Shown here: positions 16,980-25,079 of the stretch, piece by piece
Layout of the letters: each line of letters opens with the position of its first letter
Numbering within the stretch: position 1 is the stretch's first letter
DNA from: Alkalibacterium indicireducens
GTDB lineage: Bacteria; Bacillota; Bacilli; Lactobacillales; Carnobacteriaceae_A
Reading direction: 5' to 3'
Assembly (NCBI RefSeq): GCF_039522005.1
Contig: NZ_BAAADA010000196.1
Location: 1 to 45,863 of the forward strand
DNA: 45,863 nt
The notes under the pieces: model-generated
Seen by the model: only the letters and a program-made list of their open reading frames with translations
The model's database searches: none
What the model was told of the DNA's origin: nothing
Program-made: the position numbers and the translations under genes

Positions 16980-17984
16980 ATGAGGGATAAGTCAGTTGAT
17001 GGGCTATCTAAAAAAGAACTGATCGACCAGATCGACTCACAGGCGATCTTTATTCAGGAATTGCTGAAAGAAAAAGAGGCGGAAGTTCGGCTGGATTATC
17101 CCTGGAGAGGAAACCTGGGGCACTGGTACTGGAATGTTCAGACCAATGAAGTCATGTTTAACCCGCTTAAGGCACAGGCTCTGGGATACACCAAGGAGGA
17201 ACTGCCAGTAAAGGTTCCTTATGATTTTTTTACCAGCCGACTGCATCCCGAAGACTATGACCGGATTATGGAACAAATGTCCGACCATCTCAAAGGGCTT
17301 ACGCCGGTATACGAAGTGGAATACCGGATCCAGGCCAAAGATGGCAGCTGGAAATGGTACTACGATAGGGGAAAAGTGACCAGAAGACTAACGGACGGGT
17401 CCCCACTCTTTGCGTCGGGGATCGTGTTTGACATCACGCACAGGAAAGAAAAAGAAGGAAACCTTGAAGATCTGGCAGCTACTTTGATTCAGCTGATGGA
17501 CCAGGATGACTTGACAGGCATCTGTAACCGACGGTCGATTATGGGACAGCTTAAGGCGCAAATGTCCTTGAGTGGCATAAATAAGAAGTCTCTAGTAGCT
17601 GCCATGGTCGATATCGATGACTTTAAGCAAGTCAATGATAATAAAGGTCATGTCTTTGGGGACTATGTTCTTAAGGAAACGGCCAGGACGCTGCAAGACA
17701 GCTTGTCAGACCAAGGAGTGGCCGGCCGTTACGGAGGAGAAGAGTTTCTTCTGATTCTTCCTAACTGTTCTGTAGAAGAAGCAAAGCTAAATGGCTGCCG
17801 CCTGGCAGTGATTCACAATGAATTTCTGATGAATGAAGCTGTTTCAGTCAGTATAGGGTTTACGCTTTATGAAAGCGGGCAGACGGTTGAAGAATTGGTT
17901 ACATGCTCAGACCGTAATTTATACCGGGCCAAGGCTCAAGGCAAAAATTGCGTAGCGGGCCCTTTTCTAGATCCAGTCCACTAA
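16980..17984 (+). CDS. PAS-GGDEF diguanylate cyclase
   Basis: Predicted cytosolic sensor that makes cyclic di-GMP. 334 aa. Residues 1-35 may form a short coiled coil; a PAS/PAC domain covers about 40-155 (WYWNVQTNEVMFN... YRIQAKDGSWKWYYDRGKV...GIVFDITHRKEKE); the cyclase domain starts near 165 (DDLTGICNRRSIM). The active-site loop is RYGGEEF (250-256), a functional variant of GGDEF. Four residues before it the RxxD inhibitory site is replaced by SDQG, so product inhibition by that route is unlikely. No membrane segment. Its ribosome site (GTGGGGG) is close to the ATG. It sits right after hslU, where codY is common in bacilli. Activity is inferred, not shown. Confidence 0.88.
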   Translation: MRDKSVDGLSKKELIDQIDSQAIFIQELLKEKEAEVRLDYPWRGNLGHWYWNVQTNEVMFNPLKAQALGYTKEELPVKVPYDFFTSRLHPEDYDRIMEQMSDHLKGLTPVYEVEYRIQAKDGSWKWYYDRGKVTRRLTDGSPLFASGIVFDITHRKEKEGNLEDLAATLIQLMDQDDLTGICNRRSIMGQLKAQMSLSGINKKSLVAAMVDIDDFKQVNDNKGHVFGDYVLKETARTLQDSLSDQGVAGRYGGEEFLLILPNCSVEEAKLNGCRLAVIHNEFLMNEAVSVSIGFTLYESGQTVEELVTCSDRNLYRAKAQGKNCVAGPFLDPVH

Positions 17985-18045
17985 ACTGGATAGCGGGGTC
18001 AGAAATTCTGATCCGCATTAGCTCCTTTATCTTATAGAAGAATAT

Positions 18046-18087
18046 AAAGAAAGCCGGCAGGAATATTTATTCCTGCCGGCTTTCTTT
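18046..18087. terminator. Bidirectional terminator between the cyclase gene and plsY
   Basis: A perfect 20-bp inverted repeat (AAAGAAAGCCGGCAGGAATA and its complement), with T-rich ends on both strands. It serves the cyclase gene (+) and plsY (-). Confidence 0.9.
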
Positions 18088-18113
18088 ATTTCTTTTCCGG
18101 ATATATGACCCGA

Positions 18114-18713
18114 TTAGCTGCCTGAACGGTTCCGTCCAAATGGCACACGATTTTCTTCACCTTTTCTTATCCGCTCAATATTTGACCGGTGGCGGACCAG
18201 GACCAGTACCATGGCTGTCCATATGATCACTGCAAAGATTAAATCACCTAAAAACAGAGAAGCCAAAGCGGCAATCACTGCTGTGATGATACTGGCCAGA
18301 CTGACCATGCTGGATGTATATAAAATGCTTCCCCATATGATCAATAACCCTAAAGCGAGTAAAGGCTGAGCGCCGAGCACAATTCCGGCGCTTGTAGCGA
18401 CGGCTTTCCCACCTTTAAAACCGGCAAATATCGGATATACATGCCCGATTACAGCAAAGATACCAGCAATCATCGGATGAAGGGAAAGACCGAACCAGAC
18501 AGGCAGAAAGGCTGCAACCGTACCTTTGGCTATGTCCAGAATCAATACAACCGTCCCGGCATTTTTCCCAAGCACTCTAAACGTGTTGGTCGTTCCGGAG
18601 CTTCCGCTACCGTGCTGTCTGATATCGGTCTGAAAAAAAAGCTGGCCTACCCACACCCCTGATGGGATCGAACCCAGCAGATAGGCCATAATGATTACAA
18701 TAATTTCCGTCAA
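18114..18713 (-). CDS. plsY: Acyl-phosphate:glycerol-3-phosphate acyltransferase PlsY
   Basis: First acylation step of phospholipid synthesis, using acyl phosphate from PlsX. 199-aa polytopic membrane protein with the three family motifs: GSIPSG near the N-terminus, RQHGSGSSGTTNTFRVLGKNAG (loop 1, catalytic Ser/His region) and FKGGKAVATSAG (loop 2); the last loop carries RHRSNIERIRKGEENRV. The start is a TTG at 18713 with AAGGAGG 7 nt upstream; the next ATG would cut into helix 1. In many Lactobacillales plsY lies divergently beside parE; here an iron transporter lies between them. Confidence 0.95.
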   Translation of the reverse strand: MTEIIVIIMAYLLGSIPSGVWVGQLFFQTDIRQHGSGSSGTTNTFRVLGKNAGTVVLILDIAKGTVAAFLPVWFGLSLHPMIAGIFAVIGHVYPIFAGFKGGKAVATSAGIVLGAQPLLALGLLIIWGSILYTSSMVSLASIITAVIAALASLFLGDLIFAVIIWTAMVLVLVRHRSNIERIRKGEENRVPFGRNRSGS

Positions 18714-18858
18714 CTTATTTCCTCCTTAGCTGATGCACTCCACTATTAACCAGTTTACCATGATTTTTACTGATGTGAACAGGTAGGAACTGTTTTTTAT
18801 AATTCTATGAATTTAATGAGGCAAAATAAGGAGACGTATGTTATTTGTTCACAATCTA

Positions 18859-18891
18859 TGCTATACTTTTTTTAATTGATAATCTTTCTCA
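18859..18891 (+). promoter_or_regulatory. Promoter and Fur-type box before the iron transporter ATPase gene
   Basis: Extended -10 TGCTATACT (18859-18867) is followed at 18877-18891 by TGATAATCTTTCTCA, which matches the 7-1-7 Fur consensus TGATAATNATTATCA at all but two defined positions. The box covers the expected transcription start, a normal place for iron-dependent repression. Confidence 0.65.
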
Positions 18892-18926
18892 ATACGGACG
18901 AACGCATAAGAGTAGGAGTTTTTCAC

Positions 18927-19988
18927 ATGTCATTTATTCATATCAATAATCTGACCAAACGCTTCGAGGGGAACCTGGCTCCTGCGGTCGATCAGATCAG
19001 TTTCAGTATAAATAAAGGAGAAATCGTTTCTTTGCTTGGGCCAAGTGGATGCGGTAAAACTACCGCGCTGAGAATGATTGCCGGCTTTGAAAACCCTTCT
19101 GGGGGTACGATTCAGGTCGATCAGAGGTATATCGTGTCTGAGTCCGACGTGACACCTGCAGAAAAACGGGGGATCGGCATGGTTTTCCAGGAACATGCTT
19201 TGTTTCCTCATATGACTGTGGCTAAAAATATCATGTTCGGTCTGAAGAACATGAGAAGAAGTCAGAAAATTAAACGGGTCAATGAAATGCTTGAACTGGT
19301 CGAACTGGAAGACTATGCGGATATGATTCCGTCCAGACTGTCAGGAGGTCAGCAGCAGCGTGTAGCGATCGCACGGGCGCTTGCACCTAAGCCACACGTT
19401 ATTCTTCTTGATGAGCCCTTCAGTAATATTGATGCCAGTCTGAGAGAAAAAATGCGGTTCGATATTTCTTCGATTCTCAAGAAGGCTAATGCGACCGCAA
19501 TCATTGTCACCCATGATCAAAAAGACGCCTTTGCCGTCGCTGATAAGATCGTAGTCATGAAAGATGGAACGATCCAGCAAGTTTCCACGCCGAAAGAACT
19601 ATATCGCTGTCCTTCCAACTGCTTTGTCGCTCAGTTCGTCGGGAAAACCAATCTCCTTCAGGGTGTGGTCAGTAAAGACGGCCAGAGTATAAACACTAGT
19701 GTTGGAACGTTTGATCAGCTGGAAGGGATCCTTCAGCCGGCTCTGTCTAAGGTGATGCTGTCTATTCGTCCTGAAAACATCGCGGTGTCTGAAACGGGCA
19801 GGTACAGCGGTTGTGTTGATCGGATTGTCTATGGGGGCGATTCTCAGGAGATCCATCTGACAGCGGAAGGTCATAGTAGCTTGGCTCCGACACCCTTGCT
19901 CATTAATGCACCGATAAGCTTTGATATAGAGGTTAATGAACAGGTAAGGTTTGATATATCAAGTAAAGACATTACCGTTATCGAATAA
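18927..19988 (+). CDS. fbpC: Ferric iron ABC transporter, ATP-binding protein
   Basis: Energises the uptake system formed with the next two genes. 353 aa: an ABC domain with Walker A GPSGCGKT (38-45), Q-loop FQEHALFPHMT, signature LSGGQQQR, Walker B VILLDEPFSNID and the switch histidine in VTHDQKDAF, then a C-terminal TOBE-like regulatory part (from about 235; LLSIRPENIAV is typical). This layout is that of FbpC/SfuC-type importers. The ATG at 18927 has TAGGAG 8 nt upstream; a longer reading would begin over the Fur box. Iron as substrate is inferred from the partners and the Fur boxes. Confidence 0.88.
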   Translation: MSFIHINNLTKRFEGNLAPAVDQISFSINKGEIVSLLGPSGCGKTTALRMIAGFENPSGGTIQVDQRYIVSESDVTPAEKRGIGMVFQEHALFPHMTVAKNIMFGLKNMRRSQKIKRVNEMLELVELEDYADMIPSRLSGGQQQRVAIARALAPKPHVILLDEPFSNIDASLREKMRFDISSILKKANATAIIVTHDQKDAFAVADKIVVMKDGTIQQVSTPKELYRCPSNCFVAQFVGKTNLLQGVVSKDGQSINTSVGTFDQLEGILQPALSKVMLSIRPENIAVSETGRYSGCVDRIVYGGDSQEIHLTAEGHSSLAPTPLLINAPISFDIEVNEQVRFDISSKDITVIE

Positions 19989-20024
19989 TAATGAACATTG
20001 ACTTGTGAATAGACAAACAAAAGA

Positions 20025-20053
20025 TTGACGTGCTCAAATGTTTCGAGTATCAT
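20025..20053 (+). promoter_or_regulatory. Promoter for the iron-binding lipoprotein gene
   Basis: TTGACG (20025-20030), 17 nt, then TATCAT (20048-20053). It gives the binding protein a separate transcript from fbpC, a common way to make more of the solute receptor than of the transporter. Confidence 0.65.
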
Positions 20054-20091
20054 TTTAATTGAGATTGATAATCGTTCTCAATTAAAATGAT
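20049..20091. promoter_or_regulatory. Fur-type box nested in a perfect 16-bp inverted repeat
   Basis: TGATAATCGTTCTCA at 20066-20080 matches the 7-1-7 Fur consensus with two differences and is near-identical to the box before fbpC. It is enclosed by ATCATTTTAATTGAGA (20049-20064) and its exact reverse complement (20076-20091), whose left arm overlaps the -10 hexamer. Transcription should start inside the left arm, so the dyad is more likely a DNA operator than an RNA hairpin. Confidence 0.65.
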
Positions 20092-20107
20092 AAGGTGGTC
20101 ATGATTT

Positions 20108-21151
20108 ATGAATAACTCAATGTTTAAGCTTTTATTTGCAGGTGCGTCATTAACTGTACTGGCGGGTTGTCAAAGTGAAGGAGCAACGGATGGAGAGGCT
20201 CAGGAACTCGTTGTCTATTCCTCCCGAAACGAGATTTTTGTTGGAGATCTGCTGGATAAATTTGAAGAGGACACGGGTATAGAAGTGAGTGCCCTGCACG
20301 GTATCGAACCGCTTCAAATCATGGAAGAGAGCGGAAATGTCCAGGCAGACGTCTTTATTTCAAATGACATTGGATCTATGGAATATTTAGCAAGAGAAGA
20401 CCTGCTGCGTCCGACAGAGCCTGAAAATGTGGAGTCCATCGAAGCAGCCTATCGTGCAGAAAACAATGAATGGATTGCTTTATCTTCCAGAGCGCGTGGA
20501 TTTATTTACAACAAGGACATGATTGACGAAGCGGATGTACCGAGTCGGATGGAAGATTTGCTGGAAAATGACTATTCAGATGTTTCGAATGGTTTTGCAA
20601 TCACTCGGGGCGGAAATGGTGGCATGATTTCCAATGTATCTGCCTTAAGACACGAATGGGGCGATGAGAGAACACGGGATTGGGTCGATGCTATCCAGGA
20701 AAATGCAGCAGGTATCTTTGAGGGGCACGGAGACATTAGAAGAGCTGTTGGTGAAGGGGTTCATGCCTTTGGCTTGGTTAACAACTACTATTATCACCAG
20801 CAACTGATGGAACCTACCGCTAACAACGTCGGTTTCGTATATACGGACCAAGGTGAAGGCGAAATGGGTGCCATTGTCAATGCAGCGGGTGTAGGCCTTT
20901 TGGAGAACAGCCCAAATCCGGAAGCGGCTGACATCTTCCTTGACTGGTTGATGGAAGAGGAAAATCAGCTGGCCTTTGTCGGTGAATCGCTTGAAGTTCC
21001 GATGAACAGAGACCTCGAGCCTCCATTTGAGCAAGCAGTCAGACTGGATGAGCTTCAGCTTCAGGATATGCGGCTTATGGAACTTGGAAACTACTTTGAA
21101 GATACACGCAACCTCATCGAAGATGCAGGTTTAGACTTGAATCTAAGATAA
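20108..21151 (+). CDS. fbpA: Ferric iron ABC transporter, substrate-binding lipoprotein
   Basis: Captures Fe(III) outside the cell for FbpBC. 347 aa with a lipoprotein signal peptide: lipobox LAGC with lipid-carrying Cys21. The mature part starts as a class FbpA/AfuA binding protein (ELVVYSSRNEIFVGDLLDKFEEDTGIEV) and has three consecutive tyrosines, Tyr227-229 in VNNYYYHQQ, in the position where this family coordinates iron. Start ATG at 20108 with AGGTGG 9 nt upstream; an ATG at 20101 is out of frame. Its own promoter and Fur box precede it. The protein is strongly acidic. Confidence 0.9.
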   Translation: MNNSMFKLLFAGASLTVLAGCQSEGATDGEAQELVVYSSRNEIFVGDLLDKFEEDTGIEVSALHGIEPLQIMEESGNVQADVFISNDIGSMEYLAREDLLRPTEPENVESIEAAYRAENNEWIALSSRARGFIYNKDMIDEADVPSRMEDLLENDYSDVSNGFAITRGGNGGMISNVSALRHEWGDERTRDWVDAIQENAAGIFEGHGDIRRAVGEGVHAFGLVNNYYYHQQLMEPTANNVGFVYTDQGEGEMGAIVNAAGVGLLENSPNPEAADIFLDWLMEEENQLAFVGESLEVPMNRDLEPPFEQAVRLDELQLQDMRLMELGNYFEDTRNLIEDAGLDLNLR

Positions 21152-21205
21152 TCAACCAGTAAGATTAAAGCTTATCAGGAAAAACAGTATGGGGCAGGTG
21201 GAAAA

Positions 21206-22846
21206 ATGGCAGTTAGAAAAACAGCAGATGATCATAAAGGCCGCAAACTGACCTCTATGATCAGAAAATACAATCGTCATTTTTGGAACGGGAATGTACC
21301 TAATGTTTCGCTGCTGCTTGCTGCCATAAGTGTTGCCCTTGTGATGTCTATTCCGCTGATTTACGTTGTATACCAGTCCTTGACGGCAGGAAGGGCGAGC
21401 TGGCTCAGACTTATCGGTACGCGCATACCCAATCTGCTCTGGAGGACGCTATCGCTAGCCACTTCAGTAACAATCGGCAGTATAGTTATCGGCGTAGGTC
21501 TGGCGTGGCTAATTACACGGACCGACCTGCCAGGCAGACGAATCTGGCGCTGGCTTCTGGCTGTTCCGCTTGTCATTCCACCTTACATTGGTGCAGTGGC
21601 GTACATCAATATCCTTGGGCCGAGAGGCATGCTTTTCAGGTTGCTGGCTAGGCTTGGAAGCGACCAGCTGAATCTGTCCTACAACGTGTTCTCTTTTTCA
21701 GGAACTTTGCTAGTTATGACTTTGTTTACCTATCCTTATGTTTTTCTGATTACCAGTTCAGCTTTTAGAAAACTGAGTCAGACCTATGAAGAAGCAGGCA
21801 GGTCGATGGGGCGAGGAGCATTCTATATTTTTCTCAAAGTCAATTTACCGCTAATCCTACCGGCAGTGGGTGCCGGGGGGGTGCTGGCTTTCCTGTATGT
21901 GCTGGGCGACTTTGGTGCCGTCTCAATGATGCGCTACGTGACGTTTACTTCAGCCATATTCTTTCAGCGTGTCGGTTTTGATATCCCGTCAGCCGCTGTG
22001 CTGAGCTTGGTGCTGATTGCCTTGACTGTTCTCGTTCTGATCATTGAAAAAGCACTTCGCCGAAAAAAAGTGTTTTATCAGTCCAGTGGAACGGCTCGGG
22101 ATGTACGCCTATTGAGATTAGGCTGGGGCAAGTATCCTGCATTGTTCTTTGTCGGTGGGATATTCTTCTTATCTGTATTTCTTCCAGTAGTGGTACTGAT
22201 TTACTGGACAGTGATTGCGGCCGGTCAAGGTCTGATCAACAGCTCCTTTGCAGGCTACATGCTGAACAGCTTTACAATTGCCAGTTTTTCAGCCCTGTTC
22301 AGTATTATTCTTTCGGTGCCGATTTTATACCTTTATTCAAGAAATCCTTCACCAGTCAGTAACTTTATATACAAGTCCAGCTACACAGGCTACGCTTTAC
22401 CTGGGGTGATTGTTGCACTTGGACTTGTGTCTCTTTTCAATAATCATATACCCGTGCTCTATCATACCGTTTTCTTGCTGATTATTGCTCAAGTGATCCG
22501 GTTTATGCCTCAGGCACTGCAATCAGGCGAAGCGGCAATCAATATGATTTCTCCTCGCATGGATGAGTCAGCTCGAAGCCTGGGTTATTCTACCTGGAAA
22601 GTCATCTTTTACGTCACGTTACCCTCTATGATGCCCGGTCTTCTGGCAGGCGGGGCTCTTGTTTTTGTCAACACGATTCGAGAGCTGCCCGCGACGCTTA
22701 TGTTGAGACCGCCGGGTTTTGAAACGCTGGCTATCCGGGTCTACTATCATGCCTCAGAAGCTATGTATGCTCAGGCAGCCCCCGGGGCATTGCTGATCAT
22801 AATCATATCCATCATTCCGCTGCACTTGTTACTGAAAAATTACTGA
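21206..22846 (+). CDS. fbpB: Ferric iron ABC transporter, fused permease
   Basis: Membrane channel of the iron importer. 546 aa: two BPD_transp_1 units in tandem, as in FbpB/SfuB, with about 12 membrane helices. Each half has its ATPase-coupling loop: YEEAGRSMGRGAFYIFLKVNLPLI in the first half and DESARSLGYSTWKVIFYVTLPSM in the second (EAA motif). The basic N-terminal 35 residues are cytoplasmic. Start ATG at 21206 with GGCAGGTGG upstream, 54 nt after fbpA. The three genes lie between plsY and parE, which are usually neighbours, so the cassette was probably inserted there. Confidence 0.9.
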   Translation: MAVRKTADDHKGRKLTSMIRKYNRHFWNGNVPNVSLLLAAISVALVMSIPLIYVVYQSLTAGRASWLRLIGTRIPNLLWRTLSLATSVTIGSIVIGVGLAWLITRTDLPGRRIWRWLLAVPLVIPPYIGAVAYINILGPRGMLFRLLARLGSDQLNLSYNVFSFSGTLLVMTLFTYPYVFLITSSAFRKLSQTYEEAGRSMGRGAFYIFLKVNLPLILPAVGAGGVLAFLYVLGDFGAVSMMRYVTFTSAIFFQRVGFDIPSAAVLSLVLIALTVLVLIIEKALRRKKVFYQSSGTARDVRLLRLGWGKYPALFFVGGIFFLSVFLPVVVLIYWTVIAAGQGLINSSFAGYMLNSFTIASFSALFSIILSVPILYLYSRNPSPVSNFIYKSSYTGYALPGVIVALGLVSLFNNHIPVLYHTVFLLIIAQVIRFMPQALQSGEAAINMISPRMDESARSLGYSTWKVIFYVTLPSMMPGLLAGGALVFVNTIRELPATLMLRPPGFETLAIRVYYHASEAMYAQAAPGALLIIIISIIPLHLLLKNY

Positions 22847-22889
22847 AACTATTATACAATCATGCCTTTCTGCTGGGACAGTTGCATTT

Positions 22890-22928
22890 GCACACTGACT
22901 TCCATGCAGGGAGTGTATGATTTTTTTT
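22890..22928 (+). terminator. Possible terminator after fbpB
   Basis: An imperfect hairpin (ACACT...TCC against GGGAGTGT, with a bulge of about four bases) followed by eight T. The stem is weak, but the T-run and location fit. Confidence 0.4.
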
Positions 22929-23015
22929 AAAAAAAAGGATCCTGGTCCTGAAAGAAGGTAAATACATAAAAACATGCGTTCGCTTCCTTATTGAGTTTTT
23001 AGGTTCCCATTTTTA

Positions 23016-23024
23016 TGGTATCAT
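23016..23024 (+). promoter_or_regulatory. Extended -10 promoter candidate for parE
   Basis: TGGTATCAT (TG-n-TATCAT) lies 67 nt before the parE start codon. Confidence 0.45.
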
Positions 23025-23091
23025 AGTAATGGTTGCTTGAAATGTTTATAACAATCGAATCAAATGAATAACTTTGCGAGGGGTAGTGTCA

Positions 23092-25065
23092 ATGGCAGCA
23101 AATAAATATGATGATACATCAATTCAGGTACTTGAAGGGCTTGAAGCAGTCCGAAAGCGACCGGGTATGTATATCGGATCGACAGACTCAAGGGGGCTGC
23201 ATCACCTCGTTTACGAAATCGTGGATAATGCAGTGGACGAAGTTCTGGCCGGATTCGGTTCCGAAATCGATATCACGATCCACAAAGACAACAGTATTAC
23301 CGTCAAGGACAATGGAAGAGGCATGCCGACAGGGATGCACCAGTCAGGTGTCCCGACGATCCAGGTGATTTTCACTGTGCTTCATGCCGGGGGGAAGTTT
23401 GGTCAGGACGGAGGATACAAGACATCCGGTGGCCTACACGGCGTAGGGGCTTCGGTGGTAAACGCGCTCTCCGAATGGCTGACAGTGACTGTCCGGCGCG
23501 ACGGTCACGAATATGTTCAGAAATTCAAAAACGGCGGGAAACCGGTCGGTAAACTTTCTAAAAAAAAGGTCGGTAAAAAAGGATCCGGGACGACGGTACA
23601 GTTTAAGCCGGATCCGCAAATCTTCTCAACGATAGAATATTCTTTCAGTGTCCTCAGCGAGAGACTTAGGGAATCTGCCTTTTTGCTGAAGGGCGTGACC
23701 ATCAATGTGTCTGATGAGCGCAAGGAGGCGGAAGAATCTTTTCACTATGAAGAGGGGATCAAGGAGTTCGTTCATTACTTGAATGAAGAAAAGGACACAC
23801 TGTCCCCGGTCGCTTATTTCGAAGGTGCGTACAAAGGGATCGAAGTCGAGTGTGCTTTCCAGTACAATGACGGTTACTCCGAAAACCTTTTAAGCTTTGT
23901 CAATAATGTGCGCACAAAAGATGGGGGAACCCACGAAATCGGTTCAAAGACGGCTATCACGAAAACATTCAATGAATATGCAAGACGAGTCGGCCTGTTG
24001 AAGGAGAAAGACAACAATTTGGAAGGAACGGATGTCAGGGAAGGAATCGCAATCATTCTTTCAGTCCGCATACCGGAAAGTCTGCTTCAGTTTGAAGGTC
24101 AGACCAAGAGCAAGCTGGGTACTCCGGAAGCACGGACCGCTTGCGATACAATCATATCGGAGCAGTTTAACTTCTTCCTGGCTGAAAACGGCGAAATGAG
24201 CCAGCAGATCGTGCGTAAAGCCATTAAGGCTAGAGAGGCTAGGGAAGCCGCCAGAAAAGCCAAGGAAGACTCCAGAAACGGCAAAAAGCGCAAACGCAAA
24301 GAGACCCTACTGTCCGGCAAACTGACTCCTGCCCAAAGCAGAGACGCCAGCAAAAATGAACTTTATTTGGTTGAGGGAGACTCAGCGGGTGGTTCAGCCA
24401 AACAGGGACGGGACAGAAAGTTCCAGGCCATACTGCCACTTAGAGGGAAAGTCATCAATACTGAAAAAGCAAATATGCAGGACATTCTGAAGAACGAAGA
24501 AATCAGTACAATGATCTATACGATCGGCGCTGGTGTCGGTCCCGAATTCGATTTGAAGGACTGCAACTATGACAAGATCGTGATCATGACAGATGCTGAT
24601 ACGGACGGAGCCCACATTCAGGTGCTGCTTCTGACATTCTTCTATCGGTACATGAGACCACTGATCGAAGCAGGAAAAGTCTATCTTGCACTTCCTCCTC
24701 TTTACAAAGTATCTAAAGGTAAAGGGAAGAGTGAAGTTATCGAATATGCCTGGACTGATGAAGAACTGGACAAGCTGCTGAAGTCATTTGGCAAGAACTA
24801 CATGATCCAGCGATATAAAGGACTGGGAGAAATGAATGCCGACCAGTTGTGGGAAACCACGATGGATCCCTCTACCCGAACGCTGATCAGAGTAACGATC
24901 GACGATCTCGCCCAGGCAGAACGCCGCGTGTCTGTTCTGATGGGGAATAAAGTCGATCCGAGAAGAAAATGGATCGAAGACAATGTCGAGTTTTCTCTGG
25001 AAGAAGAAGGAAGCATTCTCGAAACGAACGAGGTTATGGATGAACTCGAAAATACAATCCAATAG
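23092..25065 (+). CDS. parE: DNA topoisomerase IV subunit B
   Basis: ATPase subunit of the decatenating type II topoisomerase. 657 aa. GHKL ATPase: VYEIVDNAVDEVLAG (Mg-binding Asn), DNGRGMP, GGLHGVGASVVNALS. Transducer region in the middle; Toprim domain with LVEGDSAGGSAKQGRDR and MTDADTDGAHI. The sequence QAILPLRGKVINTEKA is the ParE form; GyrB has a different version of this box. ATG at 23092 with GCGAGGGG 8 nt upstream. parC follows 14 nt later. plsY-parE-parC is a known Lactobacillales neighbourhood. Confidence 0.95.
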   Translation: MAANKYDDTSIQVLEGLEAVRKRPGMYIGSTDSRGLHHLVYEIVDNAVDEVLAGFGSEIDITIHKDNSITVKDNGRGMPTGMHQSGVPTIQVIFTVLHAGGKFGQDGGYKTSGGLHGVGASVVNALSEWLTVTVRRDGHEYVQKFKNGGKPVGKLSKKKVGKKGSGTTVQFKPDPQIFSTIEYSFSVLSERLRESAFLLKGVTINVSDERKEAEESFHYEEGIKEFVHYLNEEKDTLSPVAYFEGAYKGIEVECAFQYNDGYSENLLSFVNNVRTKDGGTHEIGSKTAITKTFNEYARRVGLLKEKDNNLEGTDVREGIAIILSVRIPESLLQFEGQTKSKLGTPEARTACDTIISEQFNFFLAENGEMSQQIVRKAIKAREAREAARKAKEDSRNGKKRKRKETLLSGKLTPAQSRDASKNELYLVEGDSAGGSAKQGRDRKFQAILPLRGKVINTEKANMQDILKNEEISTMIYTIGAGVGPEFDLKDCNYDKIVIMTDADTDGAHIQVLLLTFFYRYMRPLIEAGKVYLALPPLYKVSKGKGKSEVIEYAWTDEELDKLLKSFGKNYMIQRYKGLGEMNADQLWETTMDPSTRTLIRVTIDDLAQAERRVSVLMGNKVDPRRKWIEDNVEFSLEEEGSILETNEVMDELENTIQ

Positions 25066-25079
25066 CAAGAAAGGTTTGA

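Noticed and set aside
17991..18016. Additional terminator just after the diguanylate cyclase gene
   Set aside because: The GCGGGGTCAGAA/TTCTGATCCGC stem has a bulge and lacks a T-run; the strong hairpin at 18046-18087 is the more likely terminator.
20049..20091. Intrinsic terminator or attenuator before fbpA
   Set aside because: No T-run follows, and the likely transcription start falls inside the left arm, so the RNA could not form the whole stem.
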